Part shown: positions 41,342-50,833 of the stretch, one piece after another
Layout of the letters: each line of letters begins with the position of its first letter
Position numbering within the stretch: the first letter of the stretch is position 1
DNA from: Flavobacterium sp. ZT3R18
Lineage (GTDB): Bacteria; Bacteroidota; Bacteroidia; Flavobacteriales; Flavobacteriaceae
Direction of reading: 5' to 3'
Length of the DNA: 56,092 nucleotides
Assembly: GCF_007097385.1 (NCBI RefSeq)
Contig: NZ_VJZS01000024.1
Location: 17,037-73,128 of the forward strand
Translations under genes and position numbers: made by a program
Notes under the pieces: generated by a model
What the model was told of the DNA's origin: nothing
Seen by the model: only the letters and a program-made list of their open reading frames with translations
Databases searched by the model: none

Positions 41342-42070
41342 TTAAAAATTAGGACTTAAATCGTATTTCTTGTAGAAATTATCCAAAACAGCAACTACCT
41401 CGTCTTCGGTATCTACTAATTTAAATAAATTCAAATCGTCTGCACTTACTGTATGTTCTCTTTCGACTAACACCGTTTTTACCCAATCGATCAATCCAGA
41501 CCAAAAACTGGTCCCCACCAATATGATTGGGAATTTACCTATTTTTTTGGTTTGAATTAAGGTAATGGCCTCAAATAATTCGTCCATAGTTCCAAAACCT
41601 CCTGGCATAACCACAAAACCTTGTGAATATTTTACAAACATTACTTTTCGGACAAAGAAATAATCAAAGTTCAAGTTTTTATCTCTGTCGATATACGGGT
41701 TAAAATGCTGCTCAAAAGGCAATTCGATGTTCAATCCCACCGAAGTTCCACCGCCTAAATGCGCTCCTTTGTTACCGGCTTCCATAATTCCGGGACCACC
41801 ACCAGTGATCACGCCGTAACCTGCTTTACTTATTTTGAAAGCAATTTTCTCGGCCAGCAAATAATAATGATCCTCTGGTTTTATCCTTGCCGAACCAAAA
41901 ATAGTCACACAAGGCCCAATGCGACTCATCGAATCATATCCATTTACAAATTCGGCCATGATTTTAAAAATCGCCCAACTGTCATTGGTTTTAATATCAT
42001 TCCAAGTTTTTTGTTTCAGTTTGTCTTGGATTATTTTATCCTCGTCGTTGTCAAAATCTTCTAATCTCAT
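41342..42070 (-). CDS. LOG-family protein (TIGR00730)
   Basis: A 242-residue Rossmann-fold protein with the two LOG motifs: GGGPGIMEAGNKGA and MPGGFGTMDELFE (PGGxGTxxE). LOG proteins are phosphoribohydrolases acting on nucleoside 5'-monophosphates; some release cytokinin bases. Cytoplasmic. Upstream DNA carries hairpin repeats rather than a recognisable regulator site. Confidence 0.93.
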   Translation of the reverse strand: MRLEDFDNDEDKIIQDKLKQKTWNDIKTNDSWAIFKIMAEFVNGYDSMSRIGPCVTIFGSARIKPEDHYYLLAEKIAFKISKAGYGVITGGGPGIMEAGNKGAHLGGGTSVGLNIELPFEQHFNPYIDRDKNLNFDYFFVRKVMFVKYSQGFVVMPGGFGTMDELFEAITLIQTKKIGKFPIILVGTSFWSGLIDWVKTVLVEREHTVSADDLNLFKLVDTEDEVVAVLDNFYKKYDLSPNF

Positions 42071-42123
42071 ATTTTTTTATTTTTTTATCTTGAACGAAGT
42101 CGAAAGATGGAGCTATTTCCAGC

Positions 42124-42188
42124 TTCCCGATAATTATCAGGACACTTGTATCTTTTCTAGAGGTAAAGAAAAATTACCTCTAGAAAAG
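42124..42188. repeat. REP-like palindrome plus strong 15-bp hairpin
   Basis: TCCCGATAATTATCAGGA at 42124-42141 (one change from the copy at 7411). Just after it is a perfect hairpin with CTTTTCTAGAGGTAA at 42152-42166 and its complement at 42174-42188. It resembles the dispersed hairpin repeats found between flavobacterial genes. It lies upstream of the LOG gene. Confidence 0.75.
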
Positions 42189-42362
42189 GCAATTGTGATA
42201 GCAATTCGACTATCTGGGCTAGGACATCCGTTTTCAATTCAACTTTTTGTTTTAAGCTAATATAAAAACATTCACAGAAATAATGTGCAATTTTTGATAG
42301 TAACTTTTAGTTTTAAGTAATTTTTGGGATCTGAATCTAATATTTATAGTTTAAAGCTTTAT

Positions 42363-42665
42363 TTATTTTCGTTTATCCCAAATCGAAGTATCTCTAGAAG
42401 TATGAAGGATTCCAATTATTATAATAGTTTTTATCGCTGGATCAACATAATAATGAATTAAATAGGGGTAAACTTCCATTACAGCAGTGTGTACTTCATA
42501 ATACCGAATTTGGGCAATATCTGGATATGATTTAAGTTGGTTAATTGTTTTTTTTACAGTGGCTAAAAACTTTTTACCCAGCCCAATTTGTTGCAAATCG
42601 TACCATTTTACAGCTTCTCTTAAATCTTCTTTGGCAAGGTTTTCAATAAATGATTTATATCTCAT
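42363..42665 (-). CDS. RelE/ParE-family toxin
   Basis: A 100-residue toxin of the type II RelE/ParE superfamily (AKEDLREAVKWYDLQQIGLGKKFL, then ILHTSRDTSIWDKRK at the end, where the ParE signature with Arg lies). It overlaps the antitoxin gene by 4 bp. The module may inhibit translation or gyrase; subtype cannot be fixed by eye. Confidence 0.9.
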   Translation of the reverse strand: MRYKSFIENLAKEDLREAVKWYDLQQIGLGKKFLATVKKTINQLKSYPDIAQIRYYEVHTAVMEVYPYLIHYYVDPAIKTIIIIGILHTSRDTSIWDKRK

Positions 42666-42901
42666 GAAAGTTCATTTTCTAACTCTTCACAAAAAGAATC
42701 AAAATCCGTAACATTGTTAGGGTTTTCCTTGTAGTTTTTAAGTCTTTTGTCGATAATCTCTTTATGCCATTCCGGTATTGCTGGAACTTCCAATTCCTCT
42801 ACTAAATCTTTATGCTTTTTAGTTATTTTTTCCCAATCACTTATGGGAATCACTACGGCAGTTTTATTGCCAAAGTTGTCGGATAAATATTGAAGTTTCA
42901 T
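42662..42901 (-). CDS. Antitoxin of the ParE-type module
   Basis: A 79-residue acidic protein (MKLQYLSDNFGNKTAVVIPISDWEKI with a Phd/RelB-like N-terminus, acidic helical C-terminus) directly upstream of and overlapping the toxin gene. It neutralises the toxin and probably represses the operon. Confidence 0.88.
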   Translation of the reverse strand: MKLQYLSDNFGNKTAVVIPISDWEKITKKHKDLVEELEVPAIPEWHKEIIDKRLKNYKENPNNVTDFDSFCEELENELS

Positions 42902-42964
42902 GATAGTAGCTTTTATTTATTTGTTATTCTTTGTAAAAGTTTTAAATTTTGACAAAGATGTATA

Positions 42965-45844
42965 CTAAGATAACTCTTTTTTCAAAAACTGTGCTGTATA
43001 GCTTTTTTTATTTTTTATAATTTCCTCTGGTGTTCCTTTGGCAACAAGCTGTCCGCCGCCTTTTCCACCTTCGGGGCCAATGTCAATAATGTAATCGGCT
43101 AGTTTGATGACATCCATATTGTGTTCGATAATCAAGATGGTATTTCCTTTGTCTACCAGTTTGTTAATCACATCCATCAACACACGAATGTCTTCAAAAT
43201 GCAAACCTGTAGTAGGCTCGTCTAGAATATAAAATGTATTTCCGGTATCTTTTTTAGACAATTCACCGGCCAGTTTGATGCGTTGTGCTTCGCCTCCGGA
43301 AAGAGTGGTGCTTTGTTGACCCAGCGTAATATAACCCAAACCAACGTCCTGAATCGTTTTTACTTTTCTGTAAATTTTCGGAATCATTTCAAAGAAAGGA
43401 ACCGCTTCATCAACTGTCATATTCAACACATCCGAAATGGATTTTCCTTTATAGCGAATTTCCAATGTTTCTCTGTTAAAACGTTTTCCTTGGCAGGTCT
43501 CACATTCTACATAAACATCGGGCAAGAAGTTCATTTCTATGGTGCGCACTCCAGAACCTTCGCAGGTTTCACAACGGCCACCTTTGACATTAAAACTAAA
43601 ACGTCCCGCTTTGTATCCCCGAATCATACTCTCCGAAGTCATGGTAAACAGGTTTCGGATTTCGGTAAAAACCTCGGTGTAAGTCGCAGGATTCGAACGT
43701 GGTGTTCGCCCAATCGGACTTTGGTCAATATCAATCACTTTGTCAATATGCTCTAAACCTTCAATTTTTTTATACGGCTTTGGAATTTTAACACCATTAA
43801 AATAATAGGCATTCAAAATAGGGTAGAGGGTTTCATTGATCAATGTCGATTTACCACTCCCTGAAACGCCTGTAACACAAATCATTTTACCCAAAGGCAA
43901 ATCGATCGTAACATTTTTTAGATTATTACCCGTAGCTCCGGTCAGTTTTAGGAATTTTCCATTTCCTTCGCGTCGTTTTTCGGGAATTTCTAGTTTCATA
44001 GTTCCATTCAAATACTGAGCAGTAATGGTGTCCGAAGCCAAAGTCTCGGCAGGAGTTCCAATACTGATGATTTCGCCACCATATTTCCCTGCTTTTGGGC
44101 CAATATCGATCACATAATCGGCTCGCTCAATCATGTCTTTGTCGTGTTCCACCACGATTACTGAGTTTCCAATATCCCGTAATTGCTCCAAAGAATGAAT
44201 TAGTTTATCATTGTCTCTTTGGTGTAAACCAATACTAGGCTCATCCAAAATATACAAAACACCCACCAATTGAGAACCAATTTGTGTCGCCAATCGAATG
44301 CGTTGCGCCTCTCCACCCGAAAGTGATTTAGAACTTCGGCTTAAAGCCAAATAATCCAAACCTACGTTCATCAAGAAAGCCAAGCGGTCTTTGATTTCTT
44401 TGATTACTTCGGTGGCAATTCGCTTTTGTTTGTCTGATAAATGATGGTCTAAATCCAAAAACCAAGCCGTCAAATCCGAAATATCCATATCACACAACTC
44501 GGATATGTTTTTTTCATAGATTCTAAAATAATTGGCTTCTTTTTTCAAACGGGAACCTTCACAAACGGGACATTTTATTTCATCCATAAAAGCCGCAGCC
44601 CAACGTTTTATTGTAGCTGATCCGCTTTCGTCGTGTTGGTTTTTTATAAAATGTGCAATTCCTTCAAAGTCAATTTTATATTCTTTGGTAATACCTGCTG
44701 TTTTTGATTCAATACTGAATTTTTCTTTCCCACCATTCAAAATCATTTCCATCGCTTCTGCTGAAATACTTTCAACGGGATCCGTTAATTTAAAGTCATA
44801 TTTCTCGCCTATAATTTCCAATTGCTTAAAAATCCAAGACGATTTGTATTCGCCCAATGGCGAAAAACCTCCCGCTTTAATGGACAATTTGGGGTTGGGT
44901 ATAATCTTTTTGACATTGATTTGGTTTACCGTTCCCAATCCGTTGCAAGAATCACAAGCTCCTTTTGGGGAGTTGAAAGAAAATAAATTGGGTTCCGGAT
45001 TTTGATAGGATATTCCAGTGGTAGGACACATCAAATTCCGACTGAAATAACGCACTTCATTCGTGTCTTGATCGAGAACCATCAATACATTTTCGCCGTG
45101 GTGCATGGCCGTATTAATGCTTTCTGACAAACGTTTTGTGTCTTCTGTACTTGTTTCCTTGGTGGCTGAGCTTGCTTCCTTGGTGGCTGAGCTTGCCGAA
45201 GTCCCGATGACCATTCTGTCAACCACTATTTCAATATCGTGGGTTTTGTAACGGTCTAATTTCATTCCCGAAACTAAATCTTGAATGTCTCCATTGACAC
45301 GGACTTTCAAAAATCCCTGTTTGGTAATTTGCTGAAAAAGCTCGGCATAATGTCCTTTTCGGGCTCGAATAACCGGAGCAAGAATGTTGATTCGTTTTCC
45401 GGTAAAATTCTGAATGATTAGGTCTTTAATTTGGTCATCCGAATAGGAAACCATTTTTTCGCCCGTGTTGTAACTGTAAGCATCGGCAGCACGTGCATAA
45501 AGCAAACGCAGGAAATCGTAAATTTCGGTAATGGTACCCACAGTAGAACGGGGACTTTTGCTGGTCGTTTTTTGTTCAATGGCAATAACAGGGGAGAGTC
45601 CGTCAATTTTATCGACATCGGGACGTTCCAGTCCGCCCAAAAACTGTCTCGCATAAGCCGAAAAAGTTTCTACATATCGGCGTTGTCCCTCGGCATAAAT
45701 AGTATCAAATGCCAATGAGGATTTTCCCGACCCAGAAAGACCCGTAATAACCACCAGTTTTTCTCTCGGAATGGAAACATCTATATTTTTAAGATTGTGA
45801 ACACGTGCACCTTGAACTTCAATCGTATTGTCTGTATCTAGCAT
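42965..45844 (-). CDS. uvrA: UvrA, excinuclease ABC subunit A
   Basis: A 959-residue DNA-damage recognition ATPase. The first Walker A is GLSGSGKSSLAFDTIYAEGQ, the second GVSGSGKSTLINETLYP. ABC signatures are LSGGEAQRIRLATQIGSQ and LSGGEAQRIKLAGELSK. Zinc-finger cysteines lie in CDSCNGLG, CPVCEGSR and CETCEGSG / CETCQGKRF. It acts with UvrB and UvrC in nucleotide excision repair. Around residues 217-237 a Ser/Thr/Lys/Glu-rich stretch with two exact copies of ASSATKE is encoded by a repeat-type sequence, an unusual in-frame insertion. Confidence 0.96.
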   Translation of the reverse strand: MLDTDNTIEVQGARVHNLKNIDVSIPREKLVVITGLSGSGKSSLAFDTIYAEGQRRYVETFSAYARQFLGGLERPDVDKIDGLSPVIAIEQKTTSKSPRSTVGTITEIYDFLRLLYARAADAYSYNTGEKMVSYSDDQIKDLIIQNFTGKRINILAPVIRARKGHYAELFQQITKQGFLKVRVNGDIQDLVSGMKLDRYKTHDIEIVVDRMVIGTSASSATKEASSATKETSTEDTKRLSESINTAMHHGENVLMVLDQDTNEVRYFSRNLMCPTTGISYQNPEPNLFSFNSPKGACDSCNGLGTVNQINVKKIIPNPKLSIKAGGFSPLGEYKSSWIFKQLEIIGEKYDFKLTDPVESISAEAMEMILNGGKEKFSIESKTAGITKEYKIDFEGIAHFIKNQHDESGSATIKRWAAAFMDEIKCPVCEGSRLKKEANYFRIYEKNISELCDMDISDLTAWFLDLDHHLSDKQKRIATEVIKEIKDRLAFLMNVGLDYLALSRSSKSLSGGEAQRIRLATQIGSQLVGVLYILDEPSIGLHQRDNDKLIHSLEQLRDIGNSVIVVEHDKDMIERADYVIDIGPKAGKYGGEIISIGTPAETLASDTITAQYLNGTMKLEIPEKRREGNGKFLKLTGATGNNLKNVTIDLPLGKMICVTGVSGSGKSTLINETLYPILNAYYFNGVKIPKPYKKIEGLEHIDKVIDIDQSPIGRTPRSNPATYTEVFTEIRNLFTMTSESMIRGYKAGRFSFNVKGGRCETCEGSGVRTIEMNFLPDVYVECETCQGKRFNRETLEIRYKGKSISDVLNMTVDEAVPFFEMIPKIYRKVKTIQDVGLGYITLGQQSTTLSGGEAQRIKLAGELSKKDTGNTFYILDEPTTGLHFEDIRVLMDVINKLVDKGNTILIIEHNMDVIKLADYIIDIGPEGGKGGGQLVAKGTPEEIIKNKKSYTAQFLKKELS
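45155..45196. repeat. Exact 21-bp tandem duplication inside uvrA
   Basis: Two identical 21-bp units (45155-45175 and 45176-45196) containing GGTGGCTGAGCTTGC. The core GGTGGCTGAGCTTG followed by CCGAAG resembles the dispersed flavobacterial repeat with GGCTGAGC...CGAAG. In protein this gives ASSATKE twice. Confidence 0.85.
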
Positions 45845-45935
45845 AATTTTTGCAAAAAAGCAAAGTTACCATTTTGACAGCTATTTTTGGTGAGGGTAGC
45901 GGTAAATTTAATATTAGTGCAAATGGATTATTCAT

Positions 45936-46892
45936 CTATTTTTTCAAAGCACTAGGTAAGGTGCCATATTTCTTTTTGAATGCCGTAGTAAAATGAGTCG
46001 CATTTTTATAACCCACTAATTCGGCTACTTGGGTTATTGTTAGTTCTTGTTCGGTTAGTAAATTTTGAGCTTTTTCCATTTTTATATCGTTTAGAAAACC
46101 AAAAACAGTTGTTCCAAAAATAGTTTTAAACCCTTTTTTTAGAGTAAACTCGTTGGTACCTACTAAATGCGCAAGTTCTTTTAGTGAAAATGGATGCTTC
46201 AAATTGGATAGAATGACATCCCTAACTTGATACATTTTGGTAGTATCAGATTTTTTGAGTTGGCATTTTATCGGGCAATTGTTGCAACACAATTGTTCTA
46301 ATTGCAGTAATAGTAACTGAATGATTTTAGCTTCAACGAACATTTTTTTATAAGTTCCCTCCCGCTCACAATCGGTAATTTCTTTGATAACAGCAATCAT
46401 TTCAGCGGTTACTGTCAAATTTTCGTTGATTATGCAACTGGGAATCTGTTTCTCTATTGCATCAATAAATAAGGAAATGTAAGGGTCTTTTTTGGATACA
46501 TATTTTTTAAAAAAATCAATTTTCAGGGTAACCTCAAACAGTTGTAACTCCGTATCGGCTTGCCATTCCCAGCTTGTTTTTGATTTTGGTGAATAAATAA
46601 GGTTATGATGATACCTTTCAAATGGATGTGTTTGAATTTCTGAACTCATCATTGTACTTCCACTAAAAACAAAATGCATTTTAATGGTTTCGGTTTTATT
46701 GGCAAAACTGATTTTTGTTTTTTCTTCAAATAGTAAATGCGCATAACCAATATGAATTCCTTTGAAAAGAAAATCTTTATAATTGCCTTTTCCTGCTGAA
46801 ATGGTGTGTTCTGAATATCCCTTTTCATTTTTAAGTGGGATGTGTTCTCTAAGCTCTATTACCTCTTCTTCTTGCTCAATTTTTATTAGCAT
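45936..46892 (-). CDS. AraC-family (PchR-like) regulator of the siderophore locus
   Basis: A 318-residue regulator. The N-terminal ~190 residues form the ligand-binding part seen in siderophore regulators of PchR type (MHFVFSGSTMMSS, WQADTELQLFEVTL). The C-terminal AraC domain lies at about 225-315 (FSLKELAHLVGTNEFTLKKGFK, ITQVAELVGYKNATHFTTAFKKKYG). Just before it stands LCCNNCPIKCQ with four close cysteines. Divergent from the receptor gene, it most likely senses siderophore or iron and activates the operon. Direct repeats at 46900-46935 lie beside its start. Confidence 0.88.
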   Translation of the reverse strand: MLIKIEQEEEVIELREHIPLKNEKGYSEHTISAGKGNYKDFLFKGIHIGYAHLLFEEKTKISFANKTETIKMHFVFSGSTMMSSEIQTHPFERYHHNLIYSPKSKTSWEWQADTELQLFEVTLKIDFFKKYVSKKDPYISLFIDAIEKQIPSCIINENLTVTAEMIAVIKEITDCEREGTYKKMFVEAKIIQLLLLQLEQLCCNNCPIKCQLKKSDTTKMYQVRDVILSNLKHPFSLKELAHLVGTNEFTLKKGFKTIFGTTVFGFLNDIKMEKAQNLLTEQELTITQVAELVGYKNATHFTTAFKKKYGTLPSALKK

Positions 46893-46899
46893 TTTAATT

Positions 46900-46935
46900 A
46901 TTCCGTTTGGCGTTAGTTTTATTCCGTTTGGCGTT
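46900..46935. promoter_or_regulatory. Direct repeat operator between araC and the siderophore receptor
   Basis: ATTCCGTTTGGCGTT occurs exactly twice, starting at 46900 and 46921. The 21-bp period equals two helical turns, typical for AraC-type binding. It lies 8 bp upstream of the regulator start and about 95 bp before the receptor start. A TACTTTCG -7-like sequence at 46959-46966 follows in the receptor direction. Confidence 0.75.
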
Positions 46936-47030
46936 GTTTTTTTATTTTTGTTTCTAGCTACTTTCGCACAAAATTAAACTTATTTAGATTAAATCCAAAT
47001 AATAAAAAATAAGAATTTAAAAAAAGCAGC

Positions 47031-49253
47031 ATGAATAAAACAAAATTAGTAGCCTTGATCGCATTATTGATTATTGGTGGAACTACAGCAAAAGCACAAT
47101 CGGTTAAAGACACGATTAAAGGACAATCATTAGAAGAAGTCATAATTGTATCGTCACGTGCACCAAAACACATTACCGATATTCCGGGGACAGTTTGGGT
47201 AATAGACGAAGCGAAGTTGCAAAAACAAATAAAGGGGGGGGCAACACTCAAAGAAGCATTGGGAATATTGATTCCGGGCTTAGATATCGGAAATCAAGGT
47301 AGAACTAATTATTCACAGAATATGAGAGGTCGCAATGTTTTGGTAATGTTAAATGGTGTTTCGCTCAACAGTGCCAGAGCTACAAGCAGACAATTTGACG
47401 CTATTGATCCCTTTAATATCGAAAGAATCGAAGTCCTATCGGGTGCAAGTGCAGTTTATGGAGGCGATGCAACGGGTGGAATCATCAATATTATTACCAA
47501 AAACAGCACTTCAAAAAAGGTAGCTTTTGAGACTAGCCTTAGAGCTAAAAGTGGTTTGAATAATAAAAATGACCACGATGTTGCAATAGCTCAATCTATA
47601 GAAGGCGGGAACGATTTTGTAAAAGGAAGAATTGGGGTGGCTTATTCGCAAAACGCGGGTGCTTTTGATGCCAATAAAAACCAAGTGATTACAGATGTAA
47701 AACAATCTGATTTTCAGTACGGGCAAAGCATTGATGTTTTGGGTAGTTTTGATTTTAAATTATCCGACAATCAAGATGTTAGTTTGGATGTGCAGCATTA
47801 TGTTTCAAAAATAAGAAATGATAAATGGCTTTCCTTTGGCGTTAATTATGCTGGAATAAAAAACCCCGATTTAATTGCCGTAAAAGGTGGAGCACATTCA
47901 GATATTGTACCAAGTACCACTAGGAGCATGGTCAATTTGCAATACAATCTTAGAAATATTTTTGGTGGACAGAACTTGATGGTTCAGGCTTTTGGGCGAT
48001 CTGAAAAAGTTAATTTCGGAGCTTCATTTGCAGAGGGAGTTGCTTCGACAGCAACGATTGTTATTCCACCTTTTCTATCTTCTTTACGAATAGACACGGA
48101 TGTTTATGGATTGAAAGCGGTCTTGTATAAAAAATGGGATGCATTTTCTATTACCTACGGAATTGATGCTGATCAAGACAAATTAAGCAACGACCAGTCT
48201 ATTTATAATCCAAAAATAAGCAGTGAAACGGGTGGTTTGGTAAATAAAATTGACGCTTTTGTGAGCAGATTTCCTGAAACAAAAATTACGAATGTTTCTG
48301 GATTTGTACAAGCCGATTGGAATGTACTTGATAAACTAACACTTTCTGGGGGTATTCGCCAGCAGCATACGAATGTGAAATTAGGCGATTTCGCTGGATT
48401 CAAAGAACAAATGTACATGCATTTTGGCTACGGTAATTCAATCGATTTAATCAAAGGTGGAAAAAGTAATTATGATGTGACATTATTTAATGCAAGTGCA
48501 TTGTATAAGTTTAATAAAAATGAGCAAGTTTGGTTCAATTTCTCACAAGGATTTGCCGTTCCTGATGCTGCAAAATCGTATGGTTTTGGGAAATACCAAT
48601 TAAACGGCAATCATTGGAATCTGGTAAATAGTGTTAATGTAAGCGAGTCGCCATTAAGCGGTGTAAAAACAGACCAATTGGAGTTGGGATTTAGACATCA
48701 TTCCACTGATGGTTTCTATGCACAAGGATCGGTATTTTATGCAATTTCTGATAAAACTTTAGCCATTGATAGAACGGCGTTTACTATTTCACTATTAGAT
48801 CAAAAATTAAGAAATATTGGTTTTGAAGGGGCATTGGGATATCGCATGCAAAGCGGTTTTGAAGCAGGAGGGAATGTACTTTTGATGGCATCAGAAACGG
48901 AAACAAAAAATGATGGCTGGCAGAATCAAACGGTTTATACAAATAATCCCTCCAAGTTTATGGCTTTTGTAGGGTGGAACAAAAATATATTTTCGGCTAG
49001 ATTGCAGGGTCAGCATTCTATGAATTATACTGATTTGGCTCACAATACAATCAACGGTTTTACCTTGTTCGATTTGATGGGAGATGTAAAATTACCAAAA
49101 GGAGTTTTGAATTTCGGTATTCAAAATCTGTTGAATAGAGATTACACAACTCTTTGGGGACAACGCTCGGTGTTTTTTTATGGTATCCCAAAAGCCTTTG
49201 GATATTTAGGAAGAGGAAGGACATTTTCTTTAGGATATACGATTAAATTCTAA
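47031..49253 (+). CDS. TonB-dependent siderophore receptor
   Basis: A 740-residue outer-membrane receptor. The signal peptide (MNKTKLVALIALLIIGGTTAKAQ) is followed by a TonB-box-like LEEVIIVSS. A plug domain comes next at about 45-160 (GRNVLVMLNGVSLNS, IERIEVLSGASAVYGGDATGGIINIITK), and then a 22-strand-type barrel up to the terminal Phe (GYTIKF). It takes up ferric siderophore with TonB-ExbBD. First gene of the biosynthesis operon, so it is presumably the receptor for the product. A run of eight G (47235-47242) lies early in the reading frame. Confidence 0.94.
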   Translation: MNKTKLVALIALLIIGGTTAKAQSVKDTIKGQSLEEVIIVSSRAPKHITDIPGTVWVIDEAKLQKQIKGGATLKEALGILIPGLDIGNQGRTNYSQNMRGRNVLVMLNGVSLNSARATSRQFDAIDPFNIERIEVLSGASAVYGGDATGGIINIITKNSTSKKVAFETSLRAKSGLNNKNDHDVAIAQSIEGGNDFVKGRIGVAYSQNAGAFDANKNQVITDVKQSDFQYGQSIDVLGSFDFKLSDNQDVSLDVQHYVSKIRNDKWLSFGVNYAGIKNPDLIAVKGGAHSDIVPSTTRSMVNLQYNLRNIFGGQNLMVQAFGRSEKVNFGASFAEGVASTATIVIPPFLSSLRIDTDVYGLKAVLYKKWDAFSITYGIDADQDKLSNDQSIYNPKISSETGGLVNKIDAFVSRFPETKITNVSGFVQADWNVLDKLTLSGGIRQQHTNVKLGDFAGFKEQMYMHFGYGNSIDLIKGGKSNYDVTLFNASALYKFNKNEQVWFNFSQGFAVPDAAKSYGFGKYQLNGNHWNLVNSVNVSESPLSGVKTDQLELGFRHHSTDGFYAQGSVFYAISDKTLAIDRTAFTISLLDQKLRNIGFEGALGYRMQSGFEAGGNVLLMASETETKNDGWQNQTVYTNNPSKFMAFVGWNKNIFSARLQGQHSMNYTDLAHNTINGFTLFDLMGDVKLPKGVLNFGIQNLLNRDYTTLWGQRSVFFYGIPKAFGYLGRGRTFSLGYTIKF
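47235..47242 (+). repeat. Eight-G tract in the receptor coding sequence
   Basis: A homopolymer of eight G, near codon 69, in an AT-rich genome. The frame is intact in this copy. Slippage by one base would shut off the receptor. Confidence 0.9.
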
Positions 49254-49318
49254 AAAACTAAATTTTTTAGAGGAATCTGGAACCTCATTTTTATATTTCA
49301 TCTTTTAAAATCTACAGT

Positions 49319-50833
49319 ATGAATTCACAATTAAAAGTTCAAAAAATAAAAGTTTCGACGCTCGATTTTGATTGTAAACACTTATTCACCGCAAAAACTT
49401 CGGAAGAATACAAACACGCCATCGATTTGGCGAGTACTAGTGTTATTGATTTTTTAAAAAACAACAAAAAGCCTTTCAGTGGTATTTCGCCCGGAGAACT
49501 CAAAAAGGATTTTGAAACCATTGATTTAAAGGAACCGCTTTCTACTTATGCAGAAGTGATTTCTGAAGTTGAAGAATTATATACTCAGCATGCCATTGCT
49601 TTTCATCTTCCTAAATATGTGGCGCACCTCAATTGTCCAGTGGTTATTCCCGCCGTTGCTGCCGAAGTGCTCATTAGTGCTATCAATTCGTCTTTGGATA
49701 CTTGGGATCAAAGCGCGGGAGGAACACTAATAGAGCAAAAGCTGATTCAATGGACTTGCGATGAAATTGGTTTTGACAAGAATGCTGATGGAATCTTTAC
49801 AAGTGGTGGTTCTCAAAGTAATTTGATGGGATTGTTGCTGGCTCGAGATCATTTTTCTATCGAAAATCTGAAATACAACATCAAAAAAGACGGATTGCCC
49901 AAAGAAGCCTCCCGTTTTAGAATATTTGTATCGGAAGCGGGGCATTTTAGTATCCAAAAAAATGCATCGCTGTTGGGATTGGGAGAGCAAGCGGTCATAA
50001 AAGTAAAAACGGATCGTTCTTTCCGAATGAATGCGATTCTTTTGGAAGATGCAATCAAGAGGGAAATCAACAACGGAAATATCCCGATTGCGATTGTGGC
50101 AACCGCTGGAACTACCGATTTTGGCAACATTGACCCGCTGATTTCCATAGGTAAGTTAGCAAACAAATACAAACTTTGGTTTCATGTAGATGCGGCCTAT
50201 GGTGGTGGTTTATTGCTAACGGATAAATACCGTCACCTGATTAACGGAATCGAAAAAGCGCATTCTGTTACCGTAGATTATCATAAAACGTTTTTTCAAC
50301 CAGTGAGCAGCAGCGCTTTTATTGTGAATGACAAACGGTATTTCGGCTTGATAACCCATTATGCCGATTACCTCAATCCGAAGGATCATGACGACGACGG
50401 CATTCCCAATCAGGTCAATAAATCCATACAAACCACCCGCCGATTTGATGCTTTAAAATTATGGTTTACGCTTCGATTGATGGGAAAACAGGAATTGGGG
50501 AAGTACATTGACAAGATTATAGAAACCACTAAGGAAGCTGTAAAAGTGATAGAAAAGGACAATCATTTTGAGTTGCTCAATCATTCTGATTTGTCTGCTT
50601 TGGTGTTTCGCTATTCGGCTTGTCCTTTTAAGTCTTTCGATTTAAACAACATTAACCAACACATCAAGGCACAACTGTATAAAAATGGTCACGGGTTAGT
50701 AGCCGGAACTAAGGTAAACGGACAATTTTATCTCAAGTTTACGATTTTAAATCCAATGACCCAACGTACTGATATTCTAGATATTTTAACTCTCATTAAA
50801 CAATATGGAAATGATTACATCAACTTTAATTAA
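49319..50833 (+). CDS. PLP-dependent group II decarboxylase of siderophore synthesis
   Basis: A 504-residue pyridoxal-phosphate decarboxylase. The PLP Lys is in VDYHKTFFQP (Lys323), the Asp pairing with the cofactor ring is in HVDAAYGGG (Asp291), and TSGGSQSNLMGLLLARD is the phosphate-contact region. It resembles lysine or 2,4-diaminobutyrate decarboxylases such as DesA. In this operon it most likely converts lysine to cadaverine (or ornithine to putrescine) for hydroxamate siderophore assembly. It overlaps the next gene by about 29 bp. Confidence 0.88.
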   Translation: MNSQLKVQKIKVSTLDFDCKHLFTAKTSEEYKHAIDLASTSVIDFLKNNKKPFSGISPGELKKDFETIDLKEPLSTYAEVISEVEELYTQHAIAFHLPKYVAHLNCPVVIPAVAAEVLISAINSSLDTWDQSAGGTLIEQKLIQWTCDEIGFDKNADGIFTSGGSQSNLMGLLLARDHFSIENLKYNIKKDGLPKEASRFRIFVSEAGHFSIQKNASLLGLGEQAVIKVKTDRSFRMNAILLEDAIKREINNGNIPIAIVATAGTTDFGNIDPLISIGKLANKYKLWFHVDAAYGGGLLLTDKYRHLINGIEKAHSVTVDYHKTFFQPVSSSAFIVNDKRYFGLITHYADYLNPKDHDDDGIPNQVNKSIQTTRRFDALKLWFTLRLMGKQELGKYIDKIIETTKEAVKVIEKDNHFELLNHSDLSALVFRYSACPFKSFDLNNINQHIKAQLYKNGHGLVAGTKVNGQFYLKFTILNPMTQRTDILDILTLIKQYGNDYINFN

